DNA from: Bacteroidales bacterium UBA6229
GTDB lineage: Bacteria; Bacteroidota; Bacteroidia; Bacteroidales; F082
Direction of reading: 5' to 3'
Assembly (NCBI GenBank): GCA_002440975.1
Contig: DJWN01000134.1
Coordinates: forward strand, 1-13,260
Length of the DNA stretch: 13,260 bases
A program made the position numbers and the translations under genes. How positions within the stretch are numbered: the stretch's first letter is position 1; each line of letters starts with the position of its first letter. The notes under the pieces are model-generated. The model was given only the letters and a program-made list of their open reading frames with translations, was not told the origin of the DNA and did not search any database. Of this stretch, positions 1-6,973 are shown piece by piece.

Positions 1-3000
1 GCTAATTGCGTATTGTTTGGCGAGCTCAAAGTCTTTTTTGTGAGGTTACCATAGATATCGTATTCAAAATTCATTTGCTTCACCAAAGGTGAATTAAATT
101 GCTCATAACCGGCGATTGTTTTTGTAAACTTAAGCGTGCCATTCTCATAGTAATCATTTATTGTAGATTCATATTTCCAATCCTCCTCTTCATAGCTCTT
201 GGCTTTTACAATTGTGCTTGCTAATCGCGAATGCCATTTACCATTATCGGTCACATGATTAAAGGTTGTCCAATACTGGGCTTGCCAATTCCAATCGGTG
301 CCATCAGGCGTTGTTTTATATTCATCAAGAAGGACTTCTTTCATCGAAAGATTGCCATACTCATCCACATTCCATAAGTCTTGCTTCACAAGCTGAATAC
401 CTTTGTAGGTGCCATCTAAATCCCAGGATTTTGTGTAACTGCTTGTTGTTACCGGAAAAAAGATTTTGGGTACATTATATATAGTTTCCTTTATTGATAC
501 GGAGTTGTAGGTCTCACTGAGCAATACATCGCCATTACTGGTAACTCCATACGTTTTTATTTCGGAGGGATAAACGAAATGGTTTCTGCCAGCATTTGAG
601 TATAGACTATTCTTCGTGATGTTTCTTGTGCCATTTGCCATATCCAGCACCTCCAATTCTTTGCAGCCTAAAATCCCTTTGCCTTGTGTATGTAGAATAA
701 GGTTTCTAAAATTATATTCTTTTTGCAATATTGTGTTCAGTGGTTGACTACTCTCTGCATTTGAAATCATTTTTAATTTAGTGTATGGTTGCTTATTAAT
801 AACAACCGGAAAAGAATAACTCGATGCTAAACTCAAATCAATTCGATAGGTGTCGTAATCAAGAAAACTTGTATTATTCGAGCCGTCGTTTATGCTTATT
901 ATATTATCCTCTGGGAGTTTTGTTTCTGATGGATATAAAAGTAATCTCTTTAAGGTTGAGTTAGATATTTCTGATTCCTGACCTGATGCCTGGCTAAACT
1001 CTATATAAAATTGAAAAAGCATATCTTTCTCACCATTAGCATTGAAGTCACCAATATAATAGTTTTTAAAGCTTGGAGTACCACCATTATTCTGGACTTC
1101 TACTTGGTCTTGAACAACATAAAACCCAGATGCTATTCCAGGTTTTTTTAAGAGCTTTTTATATTCAACAATTAGTTTTCCTCCTGATGAGTATTGATTT
1201 GAAATGAACACTATATCAGAGTAACCGTCATTGTTTAAGTCAACTATTCGGAAATTGCCTCCCCAATAAACAGCATAATTCATATTGTAGTCAACAGCGG
1301 AAAAGCCACCGCCATAAGCATATTTTATTATTGTTGAGTAGTTCGCACCATCCATGTATAAGGCAATAAGGTCATCTTTACCATCACCATTAAAATCTCC
1401 AAAATCAACAAGGTATGGAGCTCCAGACAAATTAGAGTTAAACGTATTCTCAAAATTATATGTAATTGCATCTGAAGTGGTAACCATATAGTGTTTCACT
1501 TCATTTCCAACAATCTTTATAAAGCTAGTTTTTGATGAACCGGTAAAATTGCCTTGCTTGTACACAGCATCATCCAGGTTTGATAAGGTCTTACGATTGC
1601 TATTATCAAAAAGGTAATATATATTGGTACTACCTGCACAGAATTTTTTTGAAGTTCCCTCTTTCGTAATTACATCACAAAGTCCATCGCCGTCAAAATC
1701 ACCTACGTATAAAATTTGAGTACTTAAGTAAGATCCAATTTTAATGAAGGATGCATTAAACAGTTTATATAACCCAACTTGTCCATTTGAGTTTTCAGCA
1801 ATAACTTCATCTTTACTATCTCCATCAAAATCTCCTATCCAAATTTTGGTTGGTGTGAAATAATCAACTACATATTTTGTTCCCCCTGTTGTGCCATTGT
1901 TAATAATTACTTGTGTATTATTCCCGCCGGGATTAGCTTCTATAATATCTGTTCTTCCATCACCATTTACATCGCAAGCTATTTTAATATTAGGTAAACC
2001 TGGGAAGGAAATATTTTCCTCAATAAGTACTTGCTTCTGATCTGCGTCGTCAGCGTTGTTGTAATTCCATGTGAATGTGATTGGATTAATGCATGCAGAT
2101 TCGTCTCCGTTTAACTGTTTAACCGAACTAAGATACTCATTATCAAAGACACCACCTGTTGAATAATCAATCAAATATTTGCTTATTTGTTCACTTGATG
2201 CATATTCAACTTTTATAGAAATTAGTCTTTTTTTAACGTCATATCTGTAAGCACTACTTCCATGGTTTAAGAAGGTTGTCAGATGAAATGCCTGATTATC
2301 AATATTCTTATATTCGAACAGCACAGAATAGGTCTGGCTGTTGAGAGCACTTGAATTTTCATGCTTCGAATATTCTACCTTGCTAAGATACAATTCGCCA
2401 TTTTCTGTATCTCTATCGTAATAATACAGTATCATATTACCTGTGAGGTCAACAACTTTATCCAAATGCCAGCGTACTGGATTGTTTACATTCACATCAA
2501 AGTACTGCCTTGAATCATGCCCTTCCGTCGCACCATAGTATTTCTTTAATCCGGTTTTTGTTTCAACAACAAAATAATTATTGGTAAAACTTTCATTCTT
2601 ACCAAATCCAAAAGCTGTGATTCTGGAAATTTCATCAATTTCAGTTCTATAAGTGTTGGTGTTTGGTACTCTGATCAACCTCATCCCATCCAGTGCAAAG
2701 CCGTCATTCACAAAGTCAACACTGCCAACCTTATCATCGTAATAAGGTGTTTCGGCTACACGTGAGATATACGACCACCCGCTCAGTCCCCAACCCTTGC
2801 CAAGGATGCCGTCGCCGGACGAGCTGTTGTATTGCAGCGCCAGCTGTGGCGTCATTCCACCGCGGCCCTCGGGCAGCTCGATGGGTATGGTATAAACGGC
2901 TGCTCCCGTGGGCGAAACGCTCAACTGCCCCGGCAGGCTGCCTGGAACCACGGTTTGCGCACCAAGCGCTATGCTGAGCAATGCGAAGATTGCTGTATAT

Positions 3001-3026
3001 ATAAGGTGTAGGTATTGCTTTTTCAT
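1..3026 (-). CDS. Secreted SpvB-like / FG-GAP repeat / RHS-type protein, C-terminus beyond the window
   Basis: An open frame of 1008 codons starts at the ATG at 3026 and leaves the left edge without a stop. Residues 1-23 form a signal peptide (MKK, hydrophobic core, cleavage near LGA|QT). Residues ~27-75 match the entry of SpvB/TcdB-type proteins: a PGSLPGQLSVSPTGAA-like start, a GRGGMTPQLALQYNSSSGDG-like segment, then GKGWGLSGW. Six calcium-type DxDxDG FG-GAP/VCBS motifs begin at about residues 352, 399, 443, 544, 596 and 660 (for example DFDGDGLCDVI and DFNGDGKDDLI), implying a beta-propeller. Near the edge, YDIYGNLTKKT looks like the onset of RHS/YD repeats. By family analogy it is a large exported or surface shell protein that may carry a variable C-terminal toxin, but that end is not visible. 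It follows the 147-residue gene by five bases. The first ~110 codons are GC-rich and the remainder AT-rich. Domain calls are firm; a toxic function is inferred. Confidence 0.9.
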   Translation of the reverse strand, partial: MKKQYLHLIYTAIFALLSIALGAQTVVPGSLPGQLSVSPTGAAVYTIPIELPEGRGGMTPQLALQYNSSSGDGILGKGWGLSGWSYISRVAETPYYDDKVGSVDFVNDGFALDGMRLIRVPNTNTYRTEIDEISRITAFGFGKNESFTNNYFVVETKTGLKKYYGATEGHDSRQYFDVNVNNPVRWHLDKVVDLTGNMILYYYDRDTENGELYLSKVEYSKHENSSALNSQTYSVLFEYKNIDNQAFHLTTFLNHGSSAYRYDVKKRLISIKVEYASSEQISKYLIDYSTGGVFDNEYLSSVKQLNGDESACINPITFTWNYNNADDADQKQVLIEENISFPGLPNIKIACDVNGDGRTDIIEANPGGNNTQVIINNGTTGGTKYVVDYFTPTKIWIGDFDGDSKDEVIAENSNGQVGLYKLFNASFIKIGSYLSTQILYVGDFDGDGLCDVITKEGTSKKFCAGSTNIYYLFDNSNRKTLSNLDDAVYKQGNFTGSSKTSFIKIVGNEVKHYMVTTSDAITYNFENTFNSNLSGAPYLVDFGDFNGDGKDDLIALYMDGANYSTIIKYAYGGGFSAVDYNMNYAVYWGGNFRIVDLNNDGYSDIVFISNQYSSGGKLIVEYKKLLKKPGIASGFYVVQDQVEVQNNGGTPSFKNYYIGDFNANGEKDMLFQFYIEFSQASGQESEISNSTLKRLLLYPSETKLPEDNIISINDGSNNTSFLDYDTYRIDLSLASSYSFPVVINKQPYTKLKMISNAESSQPLNTILQKEYNFRNLILHTQGKGILGCKELEVLDMANGTRNITKNSLYSNAGRNHFVYPSEIKTYGVTSNGDVLLSETYNSVSIKETIYNVPKIFFPVTTSSYTKSWDLDGTYKGIQLVKQDLWNVDEYGNLSMKEVLLDEYKTTPDGTDWNWQAQYWTTFNHVTDNGKWHSRLASTIVKAKSYEEEDWKYESTINDYYENGTLKFTKTIAGYEQFNSPLVKQMNFEYDIYGNLTKKTLSSPNNTQL

Positions 3027-3031
3027 GGGGT

Positions 3032-3475
3032 TTATTTTTTTAAGATTTTCCATTGTTCTGTTTTTTGGTTGTTTTTGATCAGCAGCAGATACACTCCCGC
3101 CCGGTGCTCCTGTAATGAGAGCGTGTTGTCGCTTGCTTCAAACTTGCCTTGCACCACCAGCACACCTTGCGTGTTGTAGAGCCAAAAGTCGGCAGCTGCT
3201 TCGCTTGTGCCGGGCAACACAATGTGCAATTGTTCGCTTGCCGGGTTTGGATATACCTTCACCTGTTCCACATCGCTCAGTATTTCTTCACGCTTTGCCT
3301 CATGCTCATCAACCAAGGTGTCGGCAGGATTCGGTTCATTGCTTTTCAGCACTGCAATTGAGCGGGATGTGCGGTTGCCGGCAGCATCGTAGCCATAGTT
3401 AATGCTCTGTGTTTTGCCGCTTTGTTGCACAACAAATAAGAGCATTAAAAAAATAACAATTTTTAACATTTTCAT
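3032..3475 (-). CDS. Small secreted protein: signal peptide, one YD motif, T9SS type A sorting tail
   Basis: The 147-residue product starts with a signal peptide (residues 1-~22, MKMLKIVIFLMLLFVV, cleavage before TQS). It goes at once into a single RHS-type YD motif (YGYDAAGNRTSR, residues 27-38). An acidic linker leads to a Por_Secre_tail-like C-terminal domain (~73-147): VYPNPASEQLHIVLP, WLYNTQGVLVVQG, then RAGVYLLLI and a basic end. That tail directs substrates of the Bacteroidota type IX secretion system across the outer membrane. The gene is first in an operon with the SpvB/RHS gene five bases downstream. The body between signal and tail is only ~50 residues, so it has no room for an enzyme; a partner, anchor or remnant role for the larger protein is inferred. 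The start is the first ATG and precedes a textbook signal sequence. Confidence 0.85.
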   Translation of the reverse strand: MKMLKIVIFLMLLFVVQQSGKTQSINYGYDAAGNRTSRSIAVLKSNEPNPADTLVDEHEAKREEILSDVEQVKVYPNPASEQLHIVLPGTSEAAADFWLYNTQGVLVVQGKFEASDNTLSLQEHRAGVYLLLIKNNQKTEQWKILKK

Positions 3476-3510
3476 AAAAATGGGTTTTAGGTTAAGTAGA
3501 AATAATTAGG

Positions 3511-3518
3511 CGAAATTA
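3511..3518 (-). promoter_or_regulatory. Possible -7 box of the YD/T9SS-RHS operon
   Basis: Read on the minus strand this is TAATTTCG, seven of eight positions of the Bacteroidota TAnnTTTG element, 35 bases upstream of the ATG at 3475. No clear -33 TTTG is present; the closest is CTTTAG about 13 bases upstream. The call is weak. Confidence 0.3.
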
Positions 3519-3540
3519 GAAGTCGTTACAGCTAAAGTGT

Positions 3541-3600
3541 TATGTAAGAAATACATAAGATATGTACTTGCTGCATAAATTATGCATGTTTTACATAAGA
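3541..3600. promoter_or_regulatory. Cluster of inverted repeats between divergent genes, possible operator
   Basis: Three alternating half-sites occur: TATGTA (3541-3546), TACATA (3552-3557) and TATGTA (3561-3566). They can pair as TATGTA-agaaa-TACATA and TACATA-aga-TATGTA. Beside them is a perfect 7-1-7 palindrome, TGCATAA-A-TTATGCA (3572-3586). ACATAAGA recurs as a direct repeat at 3553-3560 and 3593-3600, 40 bases apart. The cluster lies upstream of both the minus-strand operon and the XRE gene, so it is a reasonable binding site for that regulator. Binding is inferred. Confidence 0.5.
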
Positions 3601-3659
3601 ATTGTGCAAAGTATTTTGCCGGGAACTAAGTATCCCGCCATGATTTTCCAATTAATGCC

Positions 3660-3667
3660 TAAATTTG
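3660..3667 (+). promoter_or_regulatory. -7 promoter element (TAAATTTG) of the XRE regulator
   Basis: TAAATTTG is an exact match to the Bacteroidota TAnnTTTG element, 41 bases upstream of the ATG at 3709. A transcript starting 6-8 bases further on would have a ~35-base leader. No convincing -33 TTTG is visible. The box lies inside the longer open frame that begins at 3562, which supports the internal start at 3709. Confidence 0.5.
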
Positions 3668-3708
3668 CATGCGGTAACGAATACAACCAGCCCGTTGCCA
3701 CAATTGAA

Positions 3709-4068
3709 ATGAAAAGCAAAAACATCCGCAGATTCAGAGAACTTCACAACTTAACACAGGAATATGTTGCCGAACATCTTGGCATCAGTCAAAGCAATTA
3801 CAGCCGGCTCGAAAATAGTAACATCAAACTCGATGTTATAAGGGTCATAAAACTCGCTGCACTTTTTCGGCTCGAACCTTATTTATTGATCGAATGTGAT
3901 ATCAGAATTGAAGCAGTATGCAGCCACCCCGGTCATTGTCACCCTGTTCTAAAAGATGTTCCGTTGGAAGAAGCATCCAAGTGGTGTCAAAAGAAGATGA
4001 CTTTAGCATATGACTTATTACATCATGACGACACTGGTATGCCTTCTCCAAAAAGCGGTAACAGATGA
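3709..4068 (+). CDS. XRE-family helix-turn-helix regulator, 119 residues
   Basis: Residues ~5-60 form a typical Xre/Cro HTH: RRFRELHNLTQEYVAEHLGI, then SQSNYSRLENSNIK as the recognition helix and turn, followed by an ALFRLEPYLL closing helix. The C-terminal ~60 residues are not a domain I recognise. They carry a Cys/His cluster (C71, H73, H76, C77, H78, with C63 and C93 nearby) that could bind metal or sense redox state; this is inference. The frame stays open back to 3562, but the 49 extra residues resemble no HTH extension, the ATG at 3709 directly precedes the HTH, and an exact TAnnTTTG box lies at 3660. The gene is divergent from the secreted YD/RHS operon with palindromes between, so local control of that operon or of itself is plausible. 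Confidence 0.85.
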   Translation: MKSKNIRRFRELHNLTQEYVAEHLGISQSNYSRLENSNIKLDVIRVIKLAALFRLEPYLLIECDIRIEAVCSHPGHCHPVLKDVPLEEASKWCQKKMTLAYDLLHHDDTGMPSPKSGNR

Positions 4069-4133
4069 TATTATTTATTAAACCAATTGATACCCTATGA
4101 CACAATCAAGAGAACCACCAAGCCTGCATTACG

Positions 4134-4150
4134 CGTTTTTACAAAAAACG
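4134..4150 (+). terminator. Weak AT-rich hairpin after the XRE gene
   Basis: CGTTTTT (4134-4140) and AAAAACG (4144-4150) form a 7-bp stem with a three-base loop, 66 bases after the regulator's stop. The stem has only two GC pairs and no T tract follows, so terminator function is doubtful. Confidence 0.2.
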
Positions 4151-4181
4151 TAGCAAGACACCTAATTATAAATGGAGTTCA

Positions 4182-4223
4182 GTAACCATACAAACGAGGC
4201 GTAACCGAAAAGCCAAACGAGTA
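4182..4223 (+). repeat. Imperfect tandem duplication upstream of the 4244 gene
   Basis: GTAACC followed by CAAACGAG occurs twice in a row: GTAACC at 4182-4187 and 4201-4206, CAAACGAG at 4191-4198 and 4214-4221. The second copy has extra bases between the two blocks. It ends about 20 bases before the ATG at 4244, where a 5' leader would be. No function is evident. Confidence 0.4.
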
Positions 4224-4243
4224 GGGAATTAATAATTTGAAAA

Positions 4244-4774
4244 ATGAAAAAAATTACTTTGGCATTCATTCTGGCATTGGGCTTTTTTGCAGCCAATGCA
4301 GCCGACATCCTGACCTTAACCAACGACATGATTTTTGAAGGCAAAGTCACAAAGATTAAAGATTGTGCAGTAGTGTTCAAAGCAGATGGGAAAAAGTATA
4401 TTGTTCCGGCTTCGGAAATTTTTTCTCTGCAATTTGAAAATACCTCGGATAAAATATATACCGAATATATGGCTATGGCCGATGGTGACCCGAATAAATG
4501 CCTCAACGGGAAGCTTGATGCCGAAAATTATCACGGAAAAAAAGGCGGTCATTTTGTGCTAGGCGTATTGTTTGGGCCTTTTGCCATGATCGGCACTGCC
4601 TTGGCCGAGCCGACACCTGAAAAAGGAAAAAAAACCTATTTATTGTCGAAAAACAAAGAGCAGTTCAGCGACCCTGAATACCTGAGCTGTTATAAGAAAA
4701 AAGCAAAAGGACAACTTATTGGGATGGAAGCACTTGGATGGGCGGCATGGATCTTATTGGTATTGATGTTATAA
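4244..4774 (+). CDS. Envelope protein with signal peptide and two C-terminal membrane segments
   Basis: The product is 176 residues with a clear signal peptide (residues 1-19, ending FFAANA|AD). Residues ~21-67 form a short beta-rich segment, DILTLTNDMIFEGKVTKI and then KKYIVPASEIFSLQFE. This recalls a recurring Bacteroidota family in which a LKNG-D-I-KV-EI strand pair is followed by a VPxSEIxxLxF strand. Two hydrophobic segments follow, at about 102-120 (HFVLGVLFGPFAMIGTALA) and 157-175 (LIGMEALGWAAWILLVLML), separated by a polar loop with TPEKGKKTYLLSKN and PEYLSCYKKKAKG. The family resemblance is from memory; I know of no assigned function. The ATG begins the signal peptide, so the start is secure. 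No near-consensus promoter was seen in the leader. It is probably anchored in the inner membrane. Confidence 0.75.
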   Translation: MKKITLAFILALGFFAANAADILTLTNDMIFEGKVTKIKDCAVVFKADGKKYIVPASEIFSLQFENTSDKIYTEYMAMADGDPNKCLNGKLDAENYHGKKGGHFVLGVLFGPFAMIGTALAEPTPEKGKKTYLLSKNKEQFSDPEYLSCYKKKAKGQLIGMEALGWAAWILLVLML

Positions 4775-4825
4775 CTTAACACTGCCACATTCAAAATTTC
4801 ATAACATTTTTGTTTGCAAAAAGAT

Positions 4826-4854
4826 AACACCAATCAAAGGCAAAGATTGGAGTT
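4826..4854 (+). terminator. Hairpin downstream of the 4244 gene, possible terminator
   Basis: AACACCAATC (4826-4835) pairs with GATTGGAGTT (4845-4854) over ten positions with one mismatch, around a nine-base loop. It lies about 50 bases after the stop at 4774 and is followed by TTGTG, so the T tract is short. Intrinsic termination is plausible but unproven. The rest of 4775-5039 shows no gene and no matching promoter box. Confidence 0.4.
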
Positions 4855-5039
4855 TTGTGCCACATTCCCTGCTTCTCTTTTGCATCTTTTTATTGACGCA
4901 ACCGGATGGGAATTTTATTGCACAACTGTGTACAAAGTGGTGCAAACCATGCCTTTTTGGTGATATGGCATCCGGAAACCACTTATTCAGGATGAAACCG
5001 GAAGGCGAATTGATAGGATAAACTTTTAATTGCATTAGA

Positions 5040-5492
5040 ATGAAAAACATTAAATTAATAATCAGCCTCTTACTTTTTTCAACTTTGACAGTTTTGACCG
5101 CATGCCAAAAAGATGAAGCAGACCCACGGGATCAATACCTTGGAACGTGGCAATATACACAAACCGGCAGTTTGACACTTTATTATGCCGGTGAAAGTAT
5201 CGGTACTGCCCCTCTTAGCGACAATGGTAGTACCGAGATAACTAAATCCGGGGAGAACGATTTACTCATTGATGGCCAGCTATATACCGTGAATGGTAAC
5301 AAACTCACGGCAAATCCTGAAAGTATTAATATGACCGACGAAGGGGTAAATATGGTTGGCACTGCCTTGTTCACCGGTCAGCTGTCATCAAATTTGATCG
5401 TTATAAACAGTACCATCACAGGCTCGTGGTCTGAGTCTGGCGGGACTTCCGGAAACTTTTCAGGAACCGTAGTTATAACGCTTACTAAATAA
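5040..5492 (+). CDS. Predicted surface-exposed lipoprotein, lipocalin-like
   Basis: The 150-residue product has a type II signal peptide: MKNIKLII, a hydrophobic core, then the lipobox L-T-A-C with the lipidated Cys at 22. The residues after it, Q-K-D-E-A-D, match the lipoprotein export signal described in Capnocytophaga and other Bacteroidota (QKDDE-like, K followed by acidic residues), which sends lipoproteins to the outer face of the outer membrane. The mature part opens with DQYLGTWQYT, the GxW-type first strand of lipocalin-like Bacteroidota lipoproteins. It continues as Ser/Thr/Gly-rich strands to a final GTVVITLTK strand, consistent with a small beta-barrel. The ligand is unknown. It follows the 4244 gene on the same strand after 265 bases, so co-transcription is uncertain. 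Confidence 0.8.
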   Translation: MKNIKLIISLLLFSTLTVLTACQKDEADPRDQYLGTWQYTQTGSLTLYYAGESIGTAPLSDNGSTEITKSGENDLLIDGQLYTVNGNKLTANPESINMTDEGVNMVGTALFTGQLSSNLIVINSTITGSWSESGGTSGNFSGTVVITLTK

Positions 5493-5578
5493 ACGCTAAT
5501 GACCGGCTGCGTCAATAATTAAGCTTATATGCAACTGTTCGAGTAATATCAATTGCATAGGGGTTGGGTGCTGTTGAT

Positions 5579-5592
5579 AGGGGTATTCCCCT
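5579..5592 (+). terminator. Short GC hairpin after the lipoprotein gene
   Basis: AGGGG (5579-5583), loop TATT and CCCCT (5588-5592) form a tight five-pair stem followed by TGATTT. A second inverted repeat, TATGCAA/TTGCATA (5528-5534 and 5553-5559), lies just upstream. Either could end transcription from the 5040 gene before the convergent gene; neither has a good T tract. Confidence 0.25.
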
Positions 5593-5616
5593 TGATTTCG
5601 CCCTCCACCCTCATCT

Positions 5617-5672
5617 AAAAAAAATCCGGCCCAAAGGCCTTGTCTGCAACAGACAAGGATTTTGGGCCGGAT
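5617..5672 (-). terminator. Strong rho-independent terminator of the 5686-6618 gene
   Basis: On the minus strand an 11-bp stem (ATCCGGCCCAA with TTGGGCCGGAT) and a 9-bp stem (CCTTGTCTG with CAGACAAGG) are separated by a 3x3 internal mismatch, with a three-base loop. Eight T residues follow (A run at 5617-5624). The hairpin begins 14 bases after the stop codon of the 310-residue gene. The T tract is only on the minus-strand side, so it serves that gene; the plus-strand side has no T tract. Confidence 0.9.
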
Positions 5673-5685
5673 GCGTTTATGCTGC

Positions 5686-6618
5686 TTAAGCAGCTGAGGC
5701 AGAACTGCTTTGCAGTTCAATATCAACTTCAAGCTCCTCATTCTCGTGTATCTCGTAGCGCTGGTTCACGGGAACGGCGTAGCCTGTTGCCATGCATCCA
5801 ATGGTTATCCAGCCCGGGAGAAGCCCTTCGATAAGGTACATGCCATCGGCATCGCTCGTGGCCACACCTTGCTGCTCAACCACTGTGATAAGGGCTCCTG
5901 CAACGGCCTTCCCTGTGGCAGCATCGGTCACGGTACCAATCACATTGGACAACTGGCTGGTGCTTGCGGCTTTTTTACGGTGACGCACCACCGCACGCAG
6001 GTTCTTCCATTGTGCATAAAAGTCGCCTTGCTGCTGGGTGTGCATGGTCACTGCCGGGTCAATATAGAGCAGCAACATCACATGTAGCTCGTGCAGCAAC
6101 ACATTTAGTTTTGCGCGGTCCACCTTGCGGCCTGCATACAACCTTGTCTTTTGTTCCTGCTGGTTGCTGAAACTTTGAAGCTTGTTGCGCACAGCTGCAA
6201 TATAGGAAGCAGTTAGGCCAAGGGCATCGGCCGCAGACTGGTGATCGGTCAAACTTTTACAAACCAGTTCGGTGATCTGCAGTAGTTCATAGGTGGCTGC
6301 CCGCTTGCTTTGCCTGCTGTAGGTACGCAATGTTTCGAGCATCAGCACATCGTTCAGTTCGCCGGCAACGGCAAGGCCTCTTTCGATAAGGTTAACAGCA
6401 TCCGTGCGCAGAAGTTCCCTTTGGTCCCTCAGCTGCTTCTGGTACACCGACGCCGGAATCAGCGAATTGCTGTAGGCAGAAACGGCTTCGTTCAACTTGT
6501 TTTCAAACTCAGTGAGTCTCGCTGCATCAGCAGGGTAGAGGGCAAAGAGTTGTTCGGCTGACTTTAAGAGGTTCAGCGTTCGTTGGTATTTTTCAATACG
6601 GGTTTTACTAATTTTCAT
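5686..6618 (-). CDS. Helical protein with C-terminal CarboxypepD_reg-like domain
   Basis: The 310-residue product has no signal peptide (MKISKTRIEKYQRTLNLLK). Residues 1-~215 are predicted helical, rich in Leu, Ala, Glu and Arg; I do not recognise this region. After a basic segment (RHRKKAAS, ~213-219), residues ~226-302 form a carboxypeptidase regulatory-like beta sandwich: VIGTVTDAATGKAVAGALIT, then GVATSDADGMYLIEGL, LPGWITIGCMATGY and a final acidic strand. Such domains are usually outside the cytoplasm, for instance at the N-terminus of TonB-dependent receptors, so their use at the C-terminus of an apparently cytoplasmic helical protein is odd. It ends in a Ser/Ala tail and a strong terminator. 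The stop lies in the palindrome GCTGCTTAAGCAGC (5681-5694). Function unknown. The ATG at 6618 is the first in frame. Confidence 0.8.
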   Translation of the reverse strand: MKISKTRIEKYQRTLNLLKSAEQLFALYPADAARLTEFENKLNEAVSAYSNSLIPASVYQKQLRDQRELLRTDAVNLIERGLAVAGELNDVLMLETLRTYSRQSKRAATYELLQITELVCKSLTDHQSAADALGLTASYIAAVRNKLQSFSNQQEQKTRLYAGRKVDRAKLNVLLHELHVMLLLYIDPAVTMHTQQQGDFYAQWKNLRAVVRHRKKAASTSQLSNVIGTVTDAATGKAVAGALITVVEQQGVATSDADGMYLIEGLLPGWITIGCMATGYAVPVNQRYEIHENEELEVDIELQSSSASAA

Positions 6619-6973
6619 AATACAAAGAATTAATTTTGTTATTTACTCGTTTACATCCATATTGCCGGCGACAACACAGTCTTTGTGGTATCTCCGAAGG
6701 CATGGAAACAGCCTTTTGTTGGTCGAAATTTCTATGAGCGTTTTTCATGCTTCATCTTTTATTTCGGTTAATAAATGAATCTTCTTTCTTGGTTTCCCGG
6801 CAGGGATATCCGGTTCGCCACACGACATGAGCATGGCCTTTCATTGGCACTTTAACATTTTAATGCCTTTGATCACTAATCTATGTCGTTGAAATACAAA
6901 TGATTGATCAACATTGCCAATCTTTGGCCTGCGCTGCAGATTTCCCTGTATCAGCAGCATGTTGTGGGCAGGG
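6619..6973. other. Intergenic stretch, no gene recognised
   Basis: These 355 bases separate two minus-strand genes. Only very short frames occur, for example a ~30-codon minus-strand frame reading MKGHAHVVWRTGYPC, with no recognised homology. No convincing TAnnTTTG box for the 6618 gene was found. A 5-bp stem AAGGC/GCCTT (6697-6715) followed by TTGTT points along the plus strand, where no gene precedes it. Nothing else is supported. Confidence 0.5.

Noticed and set aside
2693..3402. Plus-strand frames of 61-95 codons opposite the SpvB and T9SS genes
   Set aside because: They are antisense to well-supported minus-strand proteins and their translations show no domain, signal peptide or sensible composition.
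3562..3708. N-terminal extension of the XRE gene by 49 codons
   Set aside because: The extra residues resemble no HTH extension, the HTH begins right after the ATG at 3709, and an exact TAnnTTTG box lies inside the extension.
4234..4243. AATTTG as a -7 box for the 4244 gene
   Set aside because: It lacks the TA at the right spacing and lies only four bases from the start codon.
5496..5741. Minus-strand 81-codon frame
   Set aside because: It runs through the strong terminator hairpin and overlaps the end of the 310-residue gene in another frame.
6697..6720. Plus-strand terminator AAGGC/GCCTT
   Set aside because: There is no plus-strand gene upstream and the stem is only five pairs.
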